Assembly: GCA_008360975.2 (NCBI GenBank)
Contig: CM039183.1
Location: 78,466,350-78,530,349, forward strand
Origin: Lichenostomus cassidix
Lineage: Eukaryota; Chordata; Aves; Passeriformes; Meliphagidae
DNA length: 64,000 nucleotides
Reading direction: 5' to 3'
Shown here: one piece after another, positions 1 to 15,400 of the stretch
Position numbering within the stretch: position 1 is the stretch's first letter
How the letters are laid out: each line of letters opens with the position of its first letter
Position numbers and translations under genes: made by a program
Notes under the pieces: generated by a model
Database searches by the model: none
Told to the model about the DNA's origin: nothing
What the model saw: only the letters and a program-made list of their open reading frames with translations

Positions 1-3000
1 CAATGACAGAAGTCCCCAAAGCTAGTCAAGAGACAGTCTGCCCCAAGCCATCTGCACCACTGCTCAACCCCAACACCTCTTCCCTAGAGATCCCATGCCC
101 TCACTTCTTTCCTTGTCTGTTTACTCCTTCCTCCTTCCTCCCCTGACCTTACCTGACTCCTGCCATCCAGATGGCCCTGTCAAGCTCATAAGCCCTTTAC
201 CCAGTCCATGATGCTCTAGTCCCATGACAGATGGATATTTTGTTGGGAGACAAGGAGAGAAAACCTCTGGCTATCATCAGTGTATGGAAGTGAAGGCTAG
301 AGGAGCAAATGTCTTTCTCCTAAGCCTGTGACCACGTGGCTGCAAGTTTCATGGTGTAATGGTGGGAAGCTCTGTTGAGCAGGGTAGGGAGAGGAGCTAT
401 TTCAACTGAAACACAAAGTTGGTACAGAAATGAAAAAGAATAACAGGTCCACAGATAAATTTGTGCTGGAAATTAAAAGGCTTCTAAGTTTCAGAGAGGC
501 ACAGGAGAAACACAGGTAACACATTCAGGTAACTATTGTTGGAATAAAAACCATTAATTAGGTTTTCATATACAGCTTCACCATTTTATTAATAGGATTA
601 CTTTACCTAATTGCATGAAAATGTAAACATTAGGCTTCATGGCATACAACCCTACACAAAAACCTATTCAGACTGCTCGGTCTTCAAAGTAGCACTGGTC
701 CCATTCCACACTTTTTCAAAGTGTCAACATACTTTATCCATGACTGTGGTAGGACCTTCTGTATGCTGCTGTATTTAAAAAGGAATAACCTGAGGGTAGG
801 GAGGACAATTAAAGAGGAAAAAATAGTTGTGACACTCAGAAAGGTTATTTGATTTGGGGGGATGTACAGAATCGTCTTTTGGAAGAAGCTGTGACATTCC
901 TGGCACCTCGTGGCAGGCAGTCTGTTTGCTGGGCTGCCCCGGCTGCAGTCGCACTTGAGCACTCAGCCGGCTGCTCCAGCTGTAAGAAGGGATTGCTCCG
1001 CTCGTGGTTGTTTGGTGCCATCTATGGCCAGACACTCGTTTCCACACCCCAGGATCATTTTAGAAAGACATGCATGCATATGGATGGGTTTAATGAGATC
1101 AGCAAAGACAATGATTTACAATGCACCTTTATATCTGTCTATGGATATTAATGTGTCACTTCTCTGCCACTGCCACCTGTTTGATGTTGCATGTGAGCTC
1201 CTAAAGGCTGTGAGTACCTTCTGGAGCTGCTAAATACTTTTCAGATTGGCCTTGGTATGCAAAGTACAAAGTATTGATTTGGGGTATGGAGTTAGGAAAC
1301 TCCATAGGAAGTTAGTTTCTTCTTTACTGAAGAAAAGGAAGCATAGTGCTAGAGAAGATAAAACATTTGTTTTTTGACACAAATTATATGTTCATTAATG
1401 ACATCAGTTGCTGTGTCATCCCCTTTTTCCTCCCATACATCCTCAAGGACAGTGAGCCTTCAATGCCACAGCCAGAGATCATTGTGCTGTTTTAGAGATG
1501 TTGCCTGGCCATGCCCATGGCTTTGCAAAGACAGCTCTCAGATGTAAAACCACGGAGTGGATCAGCACATCCCCAGCTGTGCTGCAGTGTGTCTGTGGTC
1601 TGTGTCTTCAGCTCTTGGCAAGCACTGCTGGCATTCCACTCCTGCCCCAGCAGCAGCTCCTCCGAGGGCAGCAGTCAGTGCTGCTGGCAAGGCCATGTGC
1701 ACAAACCCAACATTGCCTGCAGAGCTTGCCCAGCCCAGGTCTGTGTCTTCTCCATCTTCCCTCTTGGTTCAGTCCCAGGGTGTCACTCTGCATTTGCAGA
1801 AAGCTATGAGACCTCCCAGAGTATCTCTGGAAAAATGTGGAGCACATCAAAGCTAGGTATATCTAAATAACCTCTTGAAATTAATCTCTCTCCCTCGATG
1901 GCATACAGGGAAGGATGCAAACACCTGCAGATAGATGCCTGCATATCAAAATCTGCATGTGGGACAATGTTACAAATCCAGACTCCTACAGCCACTGAGA
2001 GAGGGCAGGAGTGGGATGCAGCATCCACACACCAGCACCTTGTGCTGTTCAAGATGCCCCTGTGTATCCCACTCATCCACACAGAGCTGCCACATGTGAC
2101 AGCTAGACCTGCAGGAGACCCAAATCCTTCTGCAGCAGGAGCTGAGGGCCCAGCAGGATGTCCAAGAGATGTTCCAAAGTCTCTAAATGTCTGTGTGTGG
2201 GCAACAGTAGGTGCTTGAATTCAGATGTATTGTCCTGAGCTGGATCCCACTGTATTCACTGCCATCTTCTCAGAGCTACTGACAACACACAAACAGCTGG
2301 TGCAGTCTACAAAAAACAGATTTCAGAATTTCCTCCAATTACTCATAATATTGCACCAATAATTTCTACTGATATGATTAATGGCTGCAATGATGGTTAG
2401 TCAGTTTAGGTTGTGGGAACTGCTACTGAATTTAAAGAAGGATATTTTAACTGGATATTTAAATGGCCAAATTACATAAAAATTGTCTACAGATCCGTAT
2501 CTATATTTTCAGTCATCTGGTGTTTACTCATGCAGCACATCTCCTCACAACATCAGTGAGATTTCTGATGTAATACTCAAGTGAAGGTGTTGTGCATCTG
2601 CATATATCGTGTGTGCCAGAGAAAGGGGATGGAAGATGCATTCCTGTGTTTTGAGTAGGATCAGTTGTGTCACATTGATAGTAACACTGCTTCAGACTGC
2701 ACATGACCCAGAATATTACTAATCAGGGTCTTCAAGGTTCAGAATTTGAAAGTTGCTCACTATTTTTCACATTTGCTTTCCAAATAAGCCCTAAATGACT
2801 TTTCTGGAGTTTAGAAAATTATGGTACTTAGAAAGAGGTATGGCTTCCAAGCATTCCAGGATCAGCAGAAACCAAATACAAAGAAACCACACTAGTTGCC
2901 TAAACTGTTTTGGAGATATATATGTAATAGAAAGCAATAAATGTAGCTGGGGAGTAGGAATATATAAAAAACCATAAAACCACAAAAAACAAAAACAAAA

Positions 3001-6000
3001 AAACCACCCCAAACTAAAACAAAAAACCTAAACAAACAAACAAACAGACATGTACCCACAACATACAAAATATACAACAATATTAAAGAGAAGTAAAAGC
3101 CAACTGAATATATCAGAAGTGGTTGCAGGGACACTGAAAGAGAGAGTTTAATATGATGAAGCTGTCAAATGACAAAAAACATTGGAGTACTAGGACCTTT
3201 TCAAGGTGAGTATATATAACATTACAGCAGCACCTATAAAGACTTTTGATGGCTTTTGTAACATCAAAACCACAGAAAATAGGATTGGATATGGCACTGT
3301 CATGAGTGTCTGAATTTGGTCAGTGAGGGTAAAACTATCCCCTAATAGTCTAGTAATCATAGAAATTTCTTAGGAGGACTTTTACTCAATTATCCTCTTA
3401 TTTTGCAATTTAGCCCATGGGTAGAAGTATAGCTGGACCAGCCAGATCTCTCTGACTTGCTGTCATTCTCCTATCGCCTCACAGAAAAGGAAAAAAGCAG
3501 AGGAAGAAGAAAAAGCAAAGTGCAAGGAACTTCAAAAATACAAATATTTCCATTGAAGTGACTCTTGGTATGGCTCAACTGGCATTGTTTGCAGCTTGAA
3601 TATTGTGTATAGATGTCTTGAAGAGATGTCTGGCCTTTGAAAGTGAAACTGATCAATACATAGAGAAATATTTTAAGAACAATATAATAAGGGTAGTAAA
3701 CATTGCAGCCAGCCTGAGGAACTAACAGCTGGAGTGATGGGTTTAGTCTTCAAATGACAGGATTGTAATATTTGGCAATTACAAGTCCATTTACTTCAAC
3801 AGGAAGGAAAACACTTTTTGATTTTGGATAAGGAGATGAAGAAGCACTGCAACTAAGTGAATCCTTTAGATCATAGGTCATGTCAGAAACACGAATGAAA
3901 AATTTATATGTCCTGGTTCTAACTAGCATGAAAAAGCAGTGCAACTTCATGTAAATAAAATGTGAGAGTGAATGCAAGTATATCAGTGGGGCAGTCACCT
4001 AATCTTTGCTCCAGAATGAGGTTGTAACAAACTCTATTTTGAATTTCTGAAAGAGGGAGTTTCTGAATGAGAAAGGCATGTACCAGAGAGATCCAATAGA
4101 CTGGAATCCATTAATTTATGCTTTCTTTTTCTCTCAATTTTCAAAGATCTAAAGCATAGCATTAATCATTATTGACTGACTAACCTGATGGCTTCACTGT
4201 ATATACTCTCTATCAAAACCAGTTGATGTTGAAATCCTTTTATGGGATACTTCACAGATGTTTGTGGTTTTGTTTGTAGGTGTGCATTCACTTTGGATAT
4301 ACATCCATACTTTACTGGATTCTGTTAATATCTTGGAGGGACCTCTTGCACTTCATTAACCAGTGCCTCAAAATGCAAATTTAAATGAAAACCGGAAAAT
4401 CAAAAGTATGTCTCCAGTATCTGCAGTATTACCAAAGTATTTCCTGTATTTGGCCTTTAAACACAAAATATTTTTTATTATAGAAAGTTGTCTAGCTCTT
4501 CTTCCCATGGAAGAGGTTAAATAACTGATAAGCCATTAACGAGCAGAGTATGCTTCTGTTGTGGTGCATGTCCCCCCACCCTTCCACAGAGACAGAAAAA
4601 CAGAAAATGTGAAGATTTGTAACATTCAAACATGTTTTATTAAAAGAAACTAGTACATAGCCAGCAGCCTCACTTCTGGCAAGGCATCTAAATGCAGCTA
4701 TACAAATAAGCCAGTTTCTGAAGTTGAAGCAATAGTCAACCCCGCTGAAGCAGAAGAATCTATCTTTTCTCTTGGCTCTTTGACAGAGATGCAGTCATCT
4801 CCAGAGTCCAGAATTATCCATTGCTGTTAATTCTGCTTCTCTTTACTGAGAATGCAGTTGACCTTCAATTTGACCCATCTTTGACAACCTCCCTCGCCTT
4901 CAATTACCAAAATTGTATCCATTCTTTCTGCAAAATCTGGATTGCTAGGATCTCCCCCCCCCCATCTGCTGTTTTTCAAAGTCTGCGATGCAGCCTGGTT
5001 CCCACTGGATGCAGGGTTATGTCCCAGAAGTGTTCTATAATTAGAACTGACCACACAGATGTGCTTCAAGAGACTATGCAGCTGAAATGCAGAAAATACT
5101 CACTTAAAAAAAAAAAAAAAAGTTGGTTTCGATTTTCATTATTGCTGTTTTCTGTTGGCAGCTTTTCTTCATGGTATTGTACATCACTCTGACTCCTTTC
5201 ATTTGAGCAGAGGTAATTAATACCTTTTCTATTATTAAAGCCTTGGGAACAGAAGATGAAATCCTGCCTTCTTTAAAGTCAATGGCAGAACTCCTGTGAA
5301 TTTCAGTTCCTTGAGTGTCAGGCCAAAAGGGATCATGAGATTGTTCTGTATATCATTGATATTGATATTGATGTTTTTGTCTTGGACTACTGCCTATGCT
5401 CCAGATTGCATCCAAGCTGTGACTCCCAAAAGACAGAAAATCCACCACTGTCCTTGGTGGTGACATATTCCCATGAATAGTTACCAGCCCACTAAATGAA
5501 CCCTGAATTTTCCCCTATTAAGCTTGCCCAGTTTAAAAGTCCAAGCACTGATATTTTTATACCTTTTCTTCCCAAACTGAAGAACCTTACTCCACCTACT
5601 ACATTTTCTTCCGAAAAATACCAGTTTACAGTAATTTAATCTCTTTATAAAACGCTAAGATCTACCCCAAGTAACAACTGTGATTTCTGACCCTTTGCCA
5701 GAATTTTTTTTCTGTGCCTTTTGCCTGCATTCTCCCCTGCGTTCTAAAAATGATCAAAGGACTCTGTGGTATTTCAATATCCATCTCACCAGCTCCACCT
5801 ACAGCATTATCTTCCCAGGCTTCTGCTGGTTGCAACCCCATTCAAGCACATCATGTGTGGTGCTGGGTTCTCCCGGAGAGCTGCTTGGCTGCTTGTCCCA
5901 AACACATGGCCCTCATAACAACACAGCTTGGGTACTTTGTTCTTAAGCTTGAGTGCTTTTGTTCCTTGTGTAAGATTGCTCTGGGCTATACCAAAATATA

Positions 6001-9000
6001 TTTTGGTGCAGGTAACCAATCAGTTCAGATCAATGTGTAGGACAACTCAGTCCTACAGTACGTATTTACTTGTTGTTCTGGGTAGTGCAGCTCTGAACCA
6101 GGCAGTGGTGCTGCACATTTTATATTTGCCATCAGGACCTTGGTACCTAATCATCATGTTCAGGCCAAGGCAAAATAGTGAAAATAATAATAAAGATATC
6201 TTGTGCAAACAATTTTTAAAGGCTTATCTCATAATACAATTGTGCCATTATTTGTATTTCATAACAACACTTTGTGTTTGACACTTCTGTTGCAGCATGC
6301 TCTTGCATAATACTTCACACTTTCATAGCACATTGCACCTGAGAATCTGACCCTCTACCAAGAATAATGAGTCGAGCTCCACAAAACTACCCTGAAGCAG
6401 CCCTTGTGCTAGTTGAAACCTCAAGATGATTAAAGGGAATGACAGCAAAGATAAGAAGTGCCCAAGGTCACTAAGAAAGTCTATGGCAGAACTGATTCTG
6501 GAAATAAATTTCCTAATTTCTTGACTTAGGCTTTCATCACACAACCATTCTTCTCCAGAACACAGCAGTGACAAGAAATGGAGAAAAAAAAGAGTTAAAA
6601 GGTCTTTTTATTAAGAAATTATTTCAATATTTTGCATGGAGATGTTCCCAGGATGTTAGTGCATTGAGCTACTAGAGAAGGCAAAGATTGCAAAGTGAGG
6701 CTCTTAATGGCTGGGAAATGCATGTGCAACCCTGTCTGTTTCCATTACAGTGTTTTTGTGAAGATGATTCTTTCTCTGTACTGAATAAGCAAAAATAGCT
6801 GGGAAAAAATAATCTGCAATCAAATAATTAAAGGGGGTTCATGGTCCTGTATCTGTTCTAGCTGTTGTCAGTGTGACTTCTGCTTCATGAGCTCCATAAC
6901 TTATAAAATGAGCAGAAAATGAGGTAGGGGACTGCAGGCAGTTGAATGTTGCCCTGGAGAGATTGATGGTATCCCTGCCTCTGTCATTTTTCATTTTCTT
7001 GTGGCCCAATTGGAGACATCTGGGTCTAAATTAGAAAAGGCTGAACATTCACAGCTGCACTTAAAATTGCTAGCTGCAATTTGAACAGATAAAAAAAGTC
7101 AGGCTCTGAGTTTCTAAAATTGGGCACTCAAATTTATATAATACTTGATAATTCAGGGTTTAACATCTGTTTTTTAGGTCTCTCTGTCTTAGGTCCCTGG
7201 ACATAAGACTAAGGGAAGAGTAACTTCAAAGCAGAGCTGTAAGAAAACATTAGGTAATGTTGGTAAACAATGATAATATTGCGAAGAGATCATCACAGTA
7301 AATCTCACGAGGAGATCAATAATTCAATAGAGGATTTGAATAATTGTGTTAAAAATGAGTAAGTAAGGTTTGAACTTACTGAAAGTGCCATATTTGGTTA
7401 GCTTGCCCCTCAGTGAGCTCTGTCTATCCTCCACAAAAATTAGGCAGGAGCACTGTGGGAAAGTGACGTGACTGTGCCATTAGGTATGATATTACCAACT
7501 GTACTCACAAGTGAGCCAAATTCCAGTTGCTCTTCTAATTTTGGCACTACCTAACTTTTAACGGCCTGAATAGCTTTTTGAAAGAATCCTTTTATGACAT
7601 GCCTCTACAAACTGAATTCTGTGTATACTAATTTTTCGGTATAATTCGGGTGTAATTGACATATACCCAATGTTAAATAGCAGCTCCATGAACTTGCAAT
7701 TTATGTGACAAGGACAGGGAATTACGTCTAGAGAAGATAAGGTAGATTGCTGTTGTGAGCAGACTGACATACCACATACAGATAACAATGAATAACACCA
7801 AATTGTTTTAAGTATGTATATTTTTGCTGCCTGTCTCTGCTCCGGCTTATTTACTACAAAAATCACATGTTCCTGCTGCTCCTGAGAAGAAGGTAAACTT
7901 TCCATACAGAAAAAATCTTTGGTGTCCTGGTGGGAGTACAGGCTGTTGTTTGACACGACATACAAACCGCTGCCTCTCAATTCCACAAGCACTGCCTTGT
8001 AACACAGCATTCCAGAGCAATCTGTAAAGTCCTGGACATCCCACTGGTGGGGTTTGGCAGACCCCATGCTGGCAGTGCCACAACAGGCAAAACCAGAACC
8101 TGCTAATCTAAAAGGAGTTTTGCAAAATAATGCATGGATGTTGTGTTTCAAAATGCACGTGGTGGAGGGATGCTGCCAACTGCTCATAACCACTGTGCTG
8201 CTGTTCCTCCACCCCAGGAAAAGCCCTTGTAAGGCTTTGCCACCTCCAGCCTGATTTTGCCTCTCCTTCAGTCCCTTCCCATCACCAGAGGGAATTCCCT
8301 GACAGCTTAATGTTGAGGAAACTCTATCCCACTCCCAGAAACCCCCAATATTACAAGGTTGGAACTTTTTTCATTGCTAGTCATCAACTTACCTAGTACA
8401 TAGCACTCCAACTGCTGCTGGAAAATCAGGCTATGCAGGCCGCTGGCCACAACAGACCATGGGGTAATATATCCAAGGGATGATGTGGCTTGATTGAACA
8501 CTGCATTTTGGGTTATTCTTCAAATAATCCAAGCTCCAGTTGATTCTTCTGATGCCTCCAGCTGTCTCTCTTCAAATAATTTCAGGTATTGGCAGCCCCA
8601 GCTTCAGTTTGGGGCCAGACCTTGCAGATCCACTTCCACATCACTAGGAGATACTGCTGGTACTTTTAACAGTTTTTACACCTACCCAAACAAACCCAGA
8701 ACTTTTTATTTTAAAAACCAGGTTTTTATCAGCACACAAAGTTATACAATCTCAAAAACTAGAATCCTGTTATCTATTCCAACACCAAGCAAGACACAAA
8801 ATATAGCTTAATTCTAGTGCCAGCTTGTAATGAAAGCATTTGTTTTATATTATTTCTGCTGTAACTTCATACAGCAGATTTTAATAGTGTGGGATTTTTT
8901 TACAGTATATGTTTTAATTTGGAGAGGAAGGACTTTTTCTTCTAGCTTCAGAGAACTTCTAAGGCAATCAGCCAATGCAGAAGGTGTGTTTGGAAAATTT

Positions 9001-12000
9001 CCCTTTGTTCAATTAAGACAGCTGGGCGAAATCCAGATTCAATGCAATGCTTTAGCCAGCTCTCATCAAATTTATTATTCATTTTTTTAGCCTAGCTTTC
9101 AAGTAAAATGGATGAGGATATTAAGCTATGAAAAAACCATTCAGATGAAGGGCTGACTTCATCTCTCAAAAAGCAGGAGAGCCAAGGTTAAAACTGTCAC
9201 TACTAGGAGACCTCTACAATATTAAAAAGACACAATGAGAGCAAGCTAAAAATTGTATTTCAGGATCAACTCAATTTTTTTGTGTGTGTTTGCAGATTTG
9301 TTACAGAACCAACTCCTACTTATGTTAGGTGACTAATCTCATTGCAATGTAGTAACTCACATAAGTAGGAAAATAAGACTTAGCCCTTACTGATTGTTAG
9401 CTTGCTGAATTAAATTATAGCCTATTTTAATAATTATTTAAATATATTATGCCCTTAACTACTGCACTGATTTATATTTTTGATATTTGGTCCTACCAAT
9501 GACAGAATGAATTGGATTTCAGAGAAAAAAAAATAGGAACATGTGAATCATGTTAAACAAGTATTGCCTGGTATGCTCAGAGTGCTGCCATCCCAAGTGA
9601 GCCAGAGAGCAAGAATATAAAATCAATGTCATATTTGATTCTGTTCCTTGGTCTTAAAGATTTTTAATTAATAAAAAAGAAAAGAAAAAAAATATTACCC
9701 TCTCCCGTGAGTGCACATATTGAGCTAAGCTAAAGATTTAGAGTGGTGGATTGTTCCATAATTGGTTTTGATTGTAGAATTAGTGTTATGTCTAGCTGTG
9801 GCTTCAAAATTTGTGGCAAGAATGTTGGCTAGCTGGTGATCAAACACTAGTTAGTTTTATTATAGAAACATGGCACAGTAATCCGGAATTAAATATGTAC
9901 CTTATTAGTCAACTGTTAGAATTTAAAAAATACAAAATTGTCAGAAGGTAGAATATTTATTAAAGTTTAAGCCCTGACAGTGAAAACACCGGGTTTTTTT
10001 AAAGAACTAAATTCAAGAAATATATGTTTATTTTCCATCAATCAAATGCATCTTGAAGTCACAGAAGGTACTCAGCCATAGAGAGAAACATTAAAGGAAA
10101 TTACAACTGTTTTAAGTGCTGAAAGATTTTGTATTGGCTCTTGATTGCAAGACAGTTGGAGCAATCTGTGTTTCGATGTTCTATGTCTGGCACTTCTAGG
10201 CAAGTTCAAAAACTGGGGAATGGAAATCTAAACATATTCAGGATGCTCTCTTAGATTCAAATTCTAAAACTTTTATTCACATCGAAAAACAGCGTATTAG
10301 CTTTTTAGCCCTATAGTCAGTGCTCAGGTCCACAAGGAGGGACTTGTCAGTAGATACAAACAATGACCAACATCTTTCCTATCAGTTGCTTCCCTGGTGC
10401 TTACACGTAAGAAAACTAATTCTATTTTACATCAAGGAAAAAAAATTTCCCATTTACATAAGCTAAGAAAAAGCACTGAGGGCTACCATGTGTGCACATC
10501 TTCATATACATCCAGGTTTTGTGGCTCCTTCTCAGTTTGTGCAATAGTGGCCTCCAAAATTTCCACCATGTTACATGTGCTTGTCTGCACATTTATGCAC
10601 GAGCACACAGAGTCTCTCACTGTGTCTCTTCTGCCACCCTTGCCAGCTGACAGACACTAGAGCTGCCACTGGGTCTAAGTGTCACCAAACTGGGTAAAAC
10701 AGTACAGAATGTCTTCCTTAAATTTTGCAGACAGCTTCTTCTCCTAAGGTAAAAAACCCCCTGATTTACCCTGAATTGAGACCTTACTGTTATATTTCTG
10801 GCAAAAACTGTCATGTTGAGGTCCACTTGCTGAGGGAATGGGAAGATGATATAAAGATAAAACTCTTTTATCCATCCTACAGAGCTGCACTGGCAGGGGG
10901 GCACGAGCCTGTGTGACATGAAGCTGTGTGAGTGGGAAGGCCCTGAAACAAGTATGCAGTCAGTACATCATAACTTTCTCTGCTCTGCTATTACTGGGTC
11001 ATGCGAGTAGCAGGAGGTAAAAGCACATGGCACAAATAGGTCAGAAACCCTCCTGACGGTTTCTTTCATGGAAGCAGCCACTACTGCATCCTGCTGGAGG
11101 AGCAGATGTCCTGTTCCTTCTCCATCTGCAACTGCAAAACAGAAGGAATTTCCTTTCCCTTGTCTTTCCCCACCTCTCCCACTCAGTTACAAGGAAGAAT
11201 ATTAAAGCCTATTTTACCCAGGATTTGTGGAGAGCTCTAAACTCACCCTGTCTAAAATATTTTTTCCTTATAAAAAAGGGCTGCAAAGAAGGATGTTCTG
11301 AAGTATTTTCAGCAGCTCAGCAGGTCTCAGGTTTTTTGACCTTTGATGCAGCCCAGAGCCTTTATTATTGCTGAAGACCAGGTGTTCATCTTGCACTTGA
11401 GCAGCCTTTGAAACTGCCAGCTATAAGGAATTACTGACACTCTTGAAATCCCTGGTAGATGGATAAAAAGACACTGTAAAAAGACACTGGACAGATTCCT
11501 GTATGTTATGTGCTTTGCAGAGCTAATACATTTTAAGTGTCTTCTCCTGTTGTGTCTGGTTAGCAGGGTTCATTCAGGGAAAACAACAGTGTTAATAGGG
11601 AAATAAAGGCCACAGAATTTAATTTAAATTGGTGAAGCTGGGACTAACATTCATCTTAGGTCATTTTAGGTGCCCACACCTAGGTTATTTCTGTATGAAA
11701 TCATTACCTGGCTTTCCTTTATTGACAAGGAAGAGATAGTTGCATGATTCATTTGATCTTTATGAAGACATCTATTCTATGGTAAGATAGAGTGTAGCTC
11801 AGAATTGCCAATTCTTGGCTGGAAAGCAGATAAATAGCTCAGCTCCTTGTCCAAATTTCAACAAATGAATCACATTCCTAGAGGTAAATCTCCATCTCTT
11901 CACACTTGCGGCACTGCTAGCACAATGTACTCTGTTGTAATGGTGACATGTATGTAAATGAGAGCTAAAACCACAAGTAGCTTTGAAGAAGGGTATAGAA

Positions 12001-12345
12001 TATAGGAAATGCAGCCAAAGATAAGGACTTCACCCTTCTGAATAAGAACTGGAGAGCAATGCTTCTGCAATGATCTCACGTTTCACAAGTTGCAGTGGGA
12101 CATTTTTTAACCTTTTGTTTAGCCAGTGATTATTTTTCTAGGAAAATATAACATTTTTTACTATTTTCAAGACAATACTTACATGTTAGGTACTCTAAAA
12201 GGCATCATTGTATTAGCTGTTTAGGAAACCTCCTCCTAAAATACTATCCTCAAAGCATCTTCAACTGATTTCAAACTGAGTATAAGCCAACACATCATTT
12301 TTAGATCATTATATGTTAAGTAACTGGCTTTTCACTCATTCCTTG
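1..12345. other. upstream noncoding DNA, no gene recognised
   Basis: This AT-rich stretch lies far upstream of the SNAP91 promoter. I see no exon with convincing splice sites and recognisable protein similarity on either strand. It has short open frames with stop codons nearby in all frames, an A-rich (CAAA)-type tract near 2965-3050 and an oligo-A tract near 5106. The longest open frame is on the minus strand at 7558-8193 and resembles nothing I know. In human the gene upstream of SNAP91 is RIPPLY2 (established knowledge), but I did not find its ripply-domain or WRPW-type sequence here. Confidence 0.6.
2965..3050. repeat. A-rich (CAAA)n-like low-complexity tract
   Basis: The + strand is almost only A and C here, with repeated AAAC/CAAA units ending in four clean units near 3031-3047. 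It is a simple-sequence tract with no coding content. It might be the degraded tail of an old insertion, but no body of an element is recognisable beside it. Confidence 0.7.
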
Positions 12346-12437
12346 AGTGGGTGCTTGAAGCAGATTCACTGCAGTTTTCATTATTGTTTTAAGTGGGAGC
12401 TTGAAACAGGTTGACTTCAGTTTTTGTTATTGTTTTA
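12346..12437. repeat. two-copy 46-bp tandem duplication
   Basis: Two adjacent 46-bp units (12346-12391 and 12392-12437) begin AGTGGG(T/A)GCTTGAA and end TTATTGTTTTA. They differ at several positions, so the duplication is not recent. It lies in noncoding DNA with no adjacent gene. Confidence 0.75.
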
Positions 12438-15400
12438 AGAAAAACTTATTTTATATTCTTTGCTATGAACCTTATGTTATTTAGTCTTGTCTTTTTGGGA
12501 AAACAGAAATACAATGACCCAAGTTGAAATATATCTAAATCCACTCAGAAATATTATCTAATTCTTTATTTGTTGTGTATGTTACATGGAGAAAAAAAGG
12601 TTTAGTTATCCTTGCTTAAAAAACCGAAACAAACCACAATCTGAAGATGCATATACACTTGAACAGATATCTCAACTATATAATTTCCCGGTAAAAGACT
12701 TAATTTATTGTTGCTGTGAGTTGAACATGAGCCAGAACCAAGTTTACAGACTCACAGTACTGAGAGATCATGAAGAATCCACCTCATCCAATTGTTCAAA
12801 ATCAGCAAACCCAGGGCCAAACTTAAAGATGGCTCGGTGAGTTTCAGAGGGAATTTTTGTTTATAGCTGTGTGTGTCAGGATTGACAGTAAAGGTTACAG
12901 TGAAACCTGACATCCAGACCTATGAACAGAGACATTTCTGAAAATTTCCATAAATCCCTACAGCAATGCAAAAGACAAAACAGTAATAAAAACTCCCCAA
13001 CATTACTGTATCCAGTTTCTTTGGATTCCTGCATTTATGCTTGATTTTTCTGGAAAGTTCTGTCTTTCTTAACCCCACTCTGTCTCAGAAGAATCCTGTC
13101 ATTCTTACAGAGCCTTTGTGCAAGGTCTTACACTTCTTGTAATGTAGCCTGTAACACCCAGGTTCTTTTACATCTGCATCAAACACAAATGGAAAATCTC
13201 TCACATTAACAACTTATATTCTGTACTTTTATATACTCTTCTCTTATATTCTATGTTCTCATGAAGCATCTATATGAAAACTTTCTACATGAATAGTGGA
13301 CCAGAACACAGCTGAATTGTAAAACAAGGCAATCAGACATTAAACCTCCAAGGTAACTAGTGCAGAGAATGAGTGTGTGAGAGATGCATGGGCAAGGCTG
13401 CCTGCATCTGATTGATTTGGGCAAAGAGGCACTACCTCATTATCCTTTTCTGCCTCTGAATAATGGAAAAGAAAGTTTAGAGTTCTGATTTTGTTTTTCC
13501 CAGTTTGTGAGCAGTGATACAGAAGTAACCTTTTTTTCCTTCAAAACTTTTTGAGGCAGTTCAATTACATTTCAAGGATCTCTGGGCACAGTGAAGAACC
13601 AACACACTGAAATTCAGAGCATGCAGGGACATTCCTGCATTGCCTCGTGTCATTCAAACAGTCTAAACACTGAGGTAATCTCTAAAGTTTGAATTAACTC
13701 TACAAACCACTCTAGCATTTTTGATAAAGGGTTACCACATAATTTAGGCCTAATTTCAACACTACAGCTGAGCTAGGGTCTATTTGATGCACTGCTGTGA
13801 CCACTAAAATTCTCTCTGGCTGATACAGGTTAGAAAAACTATGATTAAGAGCTGCAGCATCCCCATTACTGTCATTCCTGGTTGAGATTGGCCATCTTTC
13901 TTGCAGAGGGACTGGAAAGAGACAGCATGCCATCCATATGTTGTTTTTATTCCACTAAAAATTCTTGTGGGATGATCCTGGTAGGTTTCCAGGTCATTTA
14001 CAGGGCAAGAGTGGCATGAAAGGGCATTGGCAGCTCAATTATTCTGCTCAGTTATTTGCTGAAGCAGATTCTCAAAAACTACTTTTAATCTTGAAAAATG
14101 GATGGTTTAAATTAATAATGATGTTGACAAAATGCAATGTAAATGAGTTATTCCACTTCATTACATCTATTCCAAAGTCAATATTGGTAATTAGAATGAC
14201 TATCAAGCATTCTGGATATAAAACCTTCATAATGGATTTGGTGCACTCTCCAATGCCAGTATTGAGAAAGACCAGTTCATCCCTATTGAAAAATTAATTT
14301 ATTTAATGATGACTCTACTATGAATGTACACAATACATATGCATTACAGGTCTAAATGAAAGGCATGCACATTCCATCTTTTCATCAGTAGTTATCAAAT
14401 AACTTTATAATCCAGGTGAAATTCCATGTAAGCAAAACACAGTGTTTTTGTGTTACAGAGAAAAATCTGTTTATATGAATGCTCACTAAAGGGACATAAA
14501 TGCATATGATCAATTATTTGAAAAGATATGTAAATATGTTAGCATTATGCAGTGAGCTAGCCTCCCTCTACAGTAGTCCCACTCAAACTCATCAAGATGA
14601 AACACCCACAAATACTGAGTGTTCTGCCCTGATCTACTGAGTCTGACACTGTAAATGCAAAAAAAAAAAAAAAACCAAAAAAAGATGCAAAAGGATGAAC
14701 TTCCACACTCAATTGCTAAGTACAGCAGTAAGACTTACTGACTAATTTACACCTGAAAGACACATGGATTTTTGTCCATGTGCTTATCAATGCTGTTTGT
14801 ACTCCAAAACATAAATGGAGCATAACACAATGTATATATTTTCTATACCATCCACTTGCTGAATCTTTTTTTAAATTTAGTTTATTCAGCCGCATTTTTC
14901 TGACCATTTTTAGACTTGGTGCCTAAAGATTTAACATAATTGTTTCATGCTGAACAAAGATAGCATTTTGTTGGTTCTGCTCCTTAGATCTCTAGTGCTG
15001 CAAACAGCTTATAATGGAAGGTCTCTAGCACCACCAGCAATGTGGTGAGCACTTCCTTGGCACAAATATAAGGCAATCCCTGGGGGGTAATAATACTTAC
15101 ATTCCATACTGAGAAGCTGGGAGGTTAAATTAGCATCTTTGAAGTACTTAGAGTTCTTTGAATGGAAGACATCACAGAAATGAAGGCTAAAGCAAATTAC
15201 CTTGTGAAGCAAAAATGTCAACAATCAATTTTTCAGTGACAGCCATAATTTTTCTATTAGCAACATGTAGAAATGAGACTCCTGCTAGATGTGGATCAGT
15301 TATTATTTTAGACTGAAATTTTGCACATAGGCACTTAATTGTATACTCGGGGATATAAATAAGTAGCTCAGTAGACATGATCAGTTAGGCTATGTCTGTC

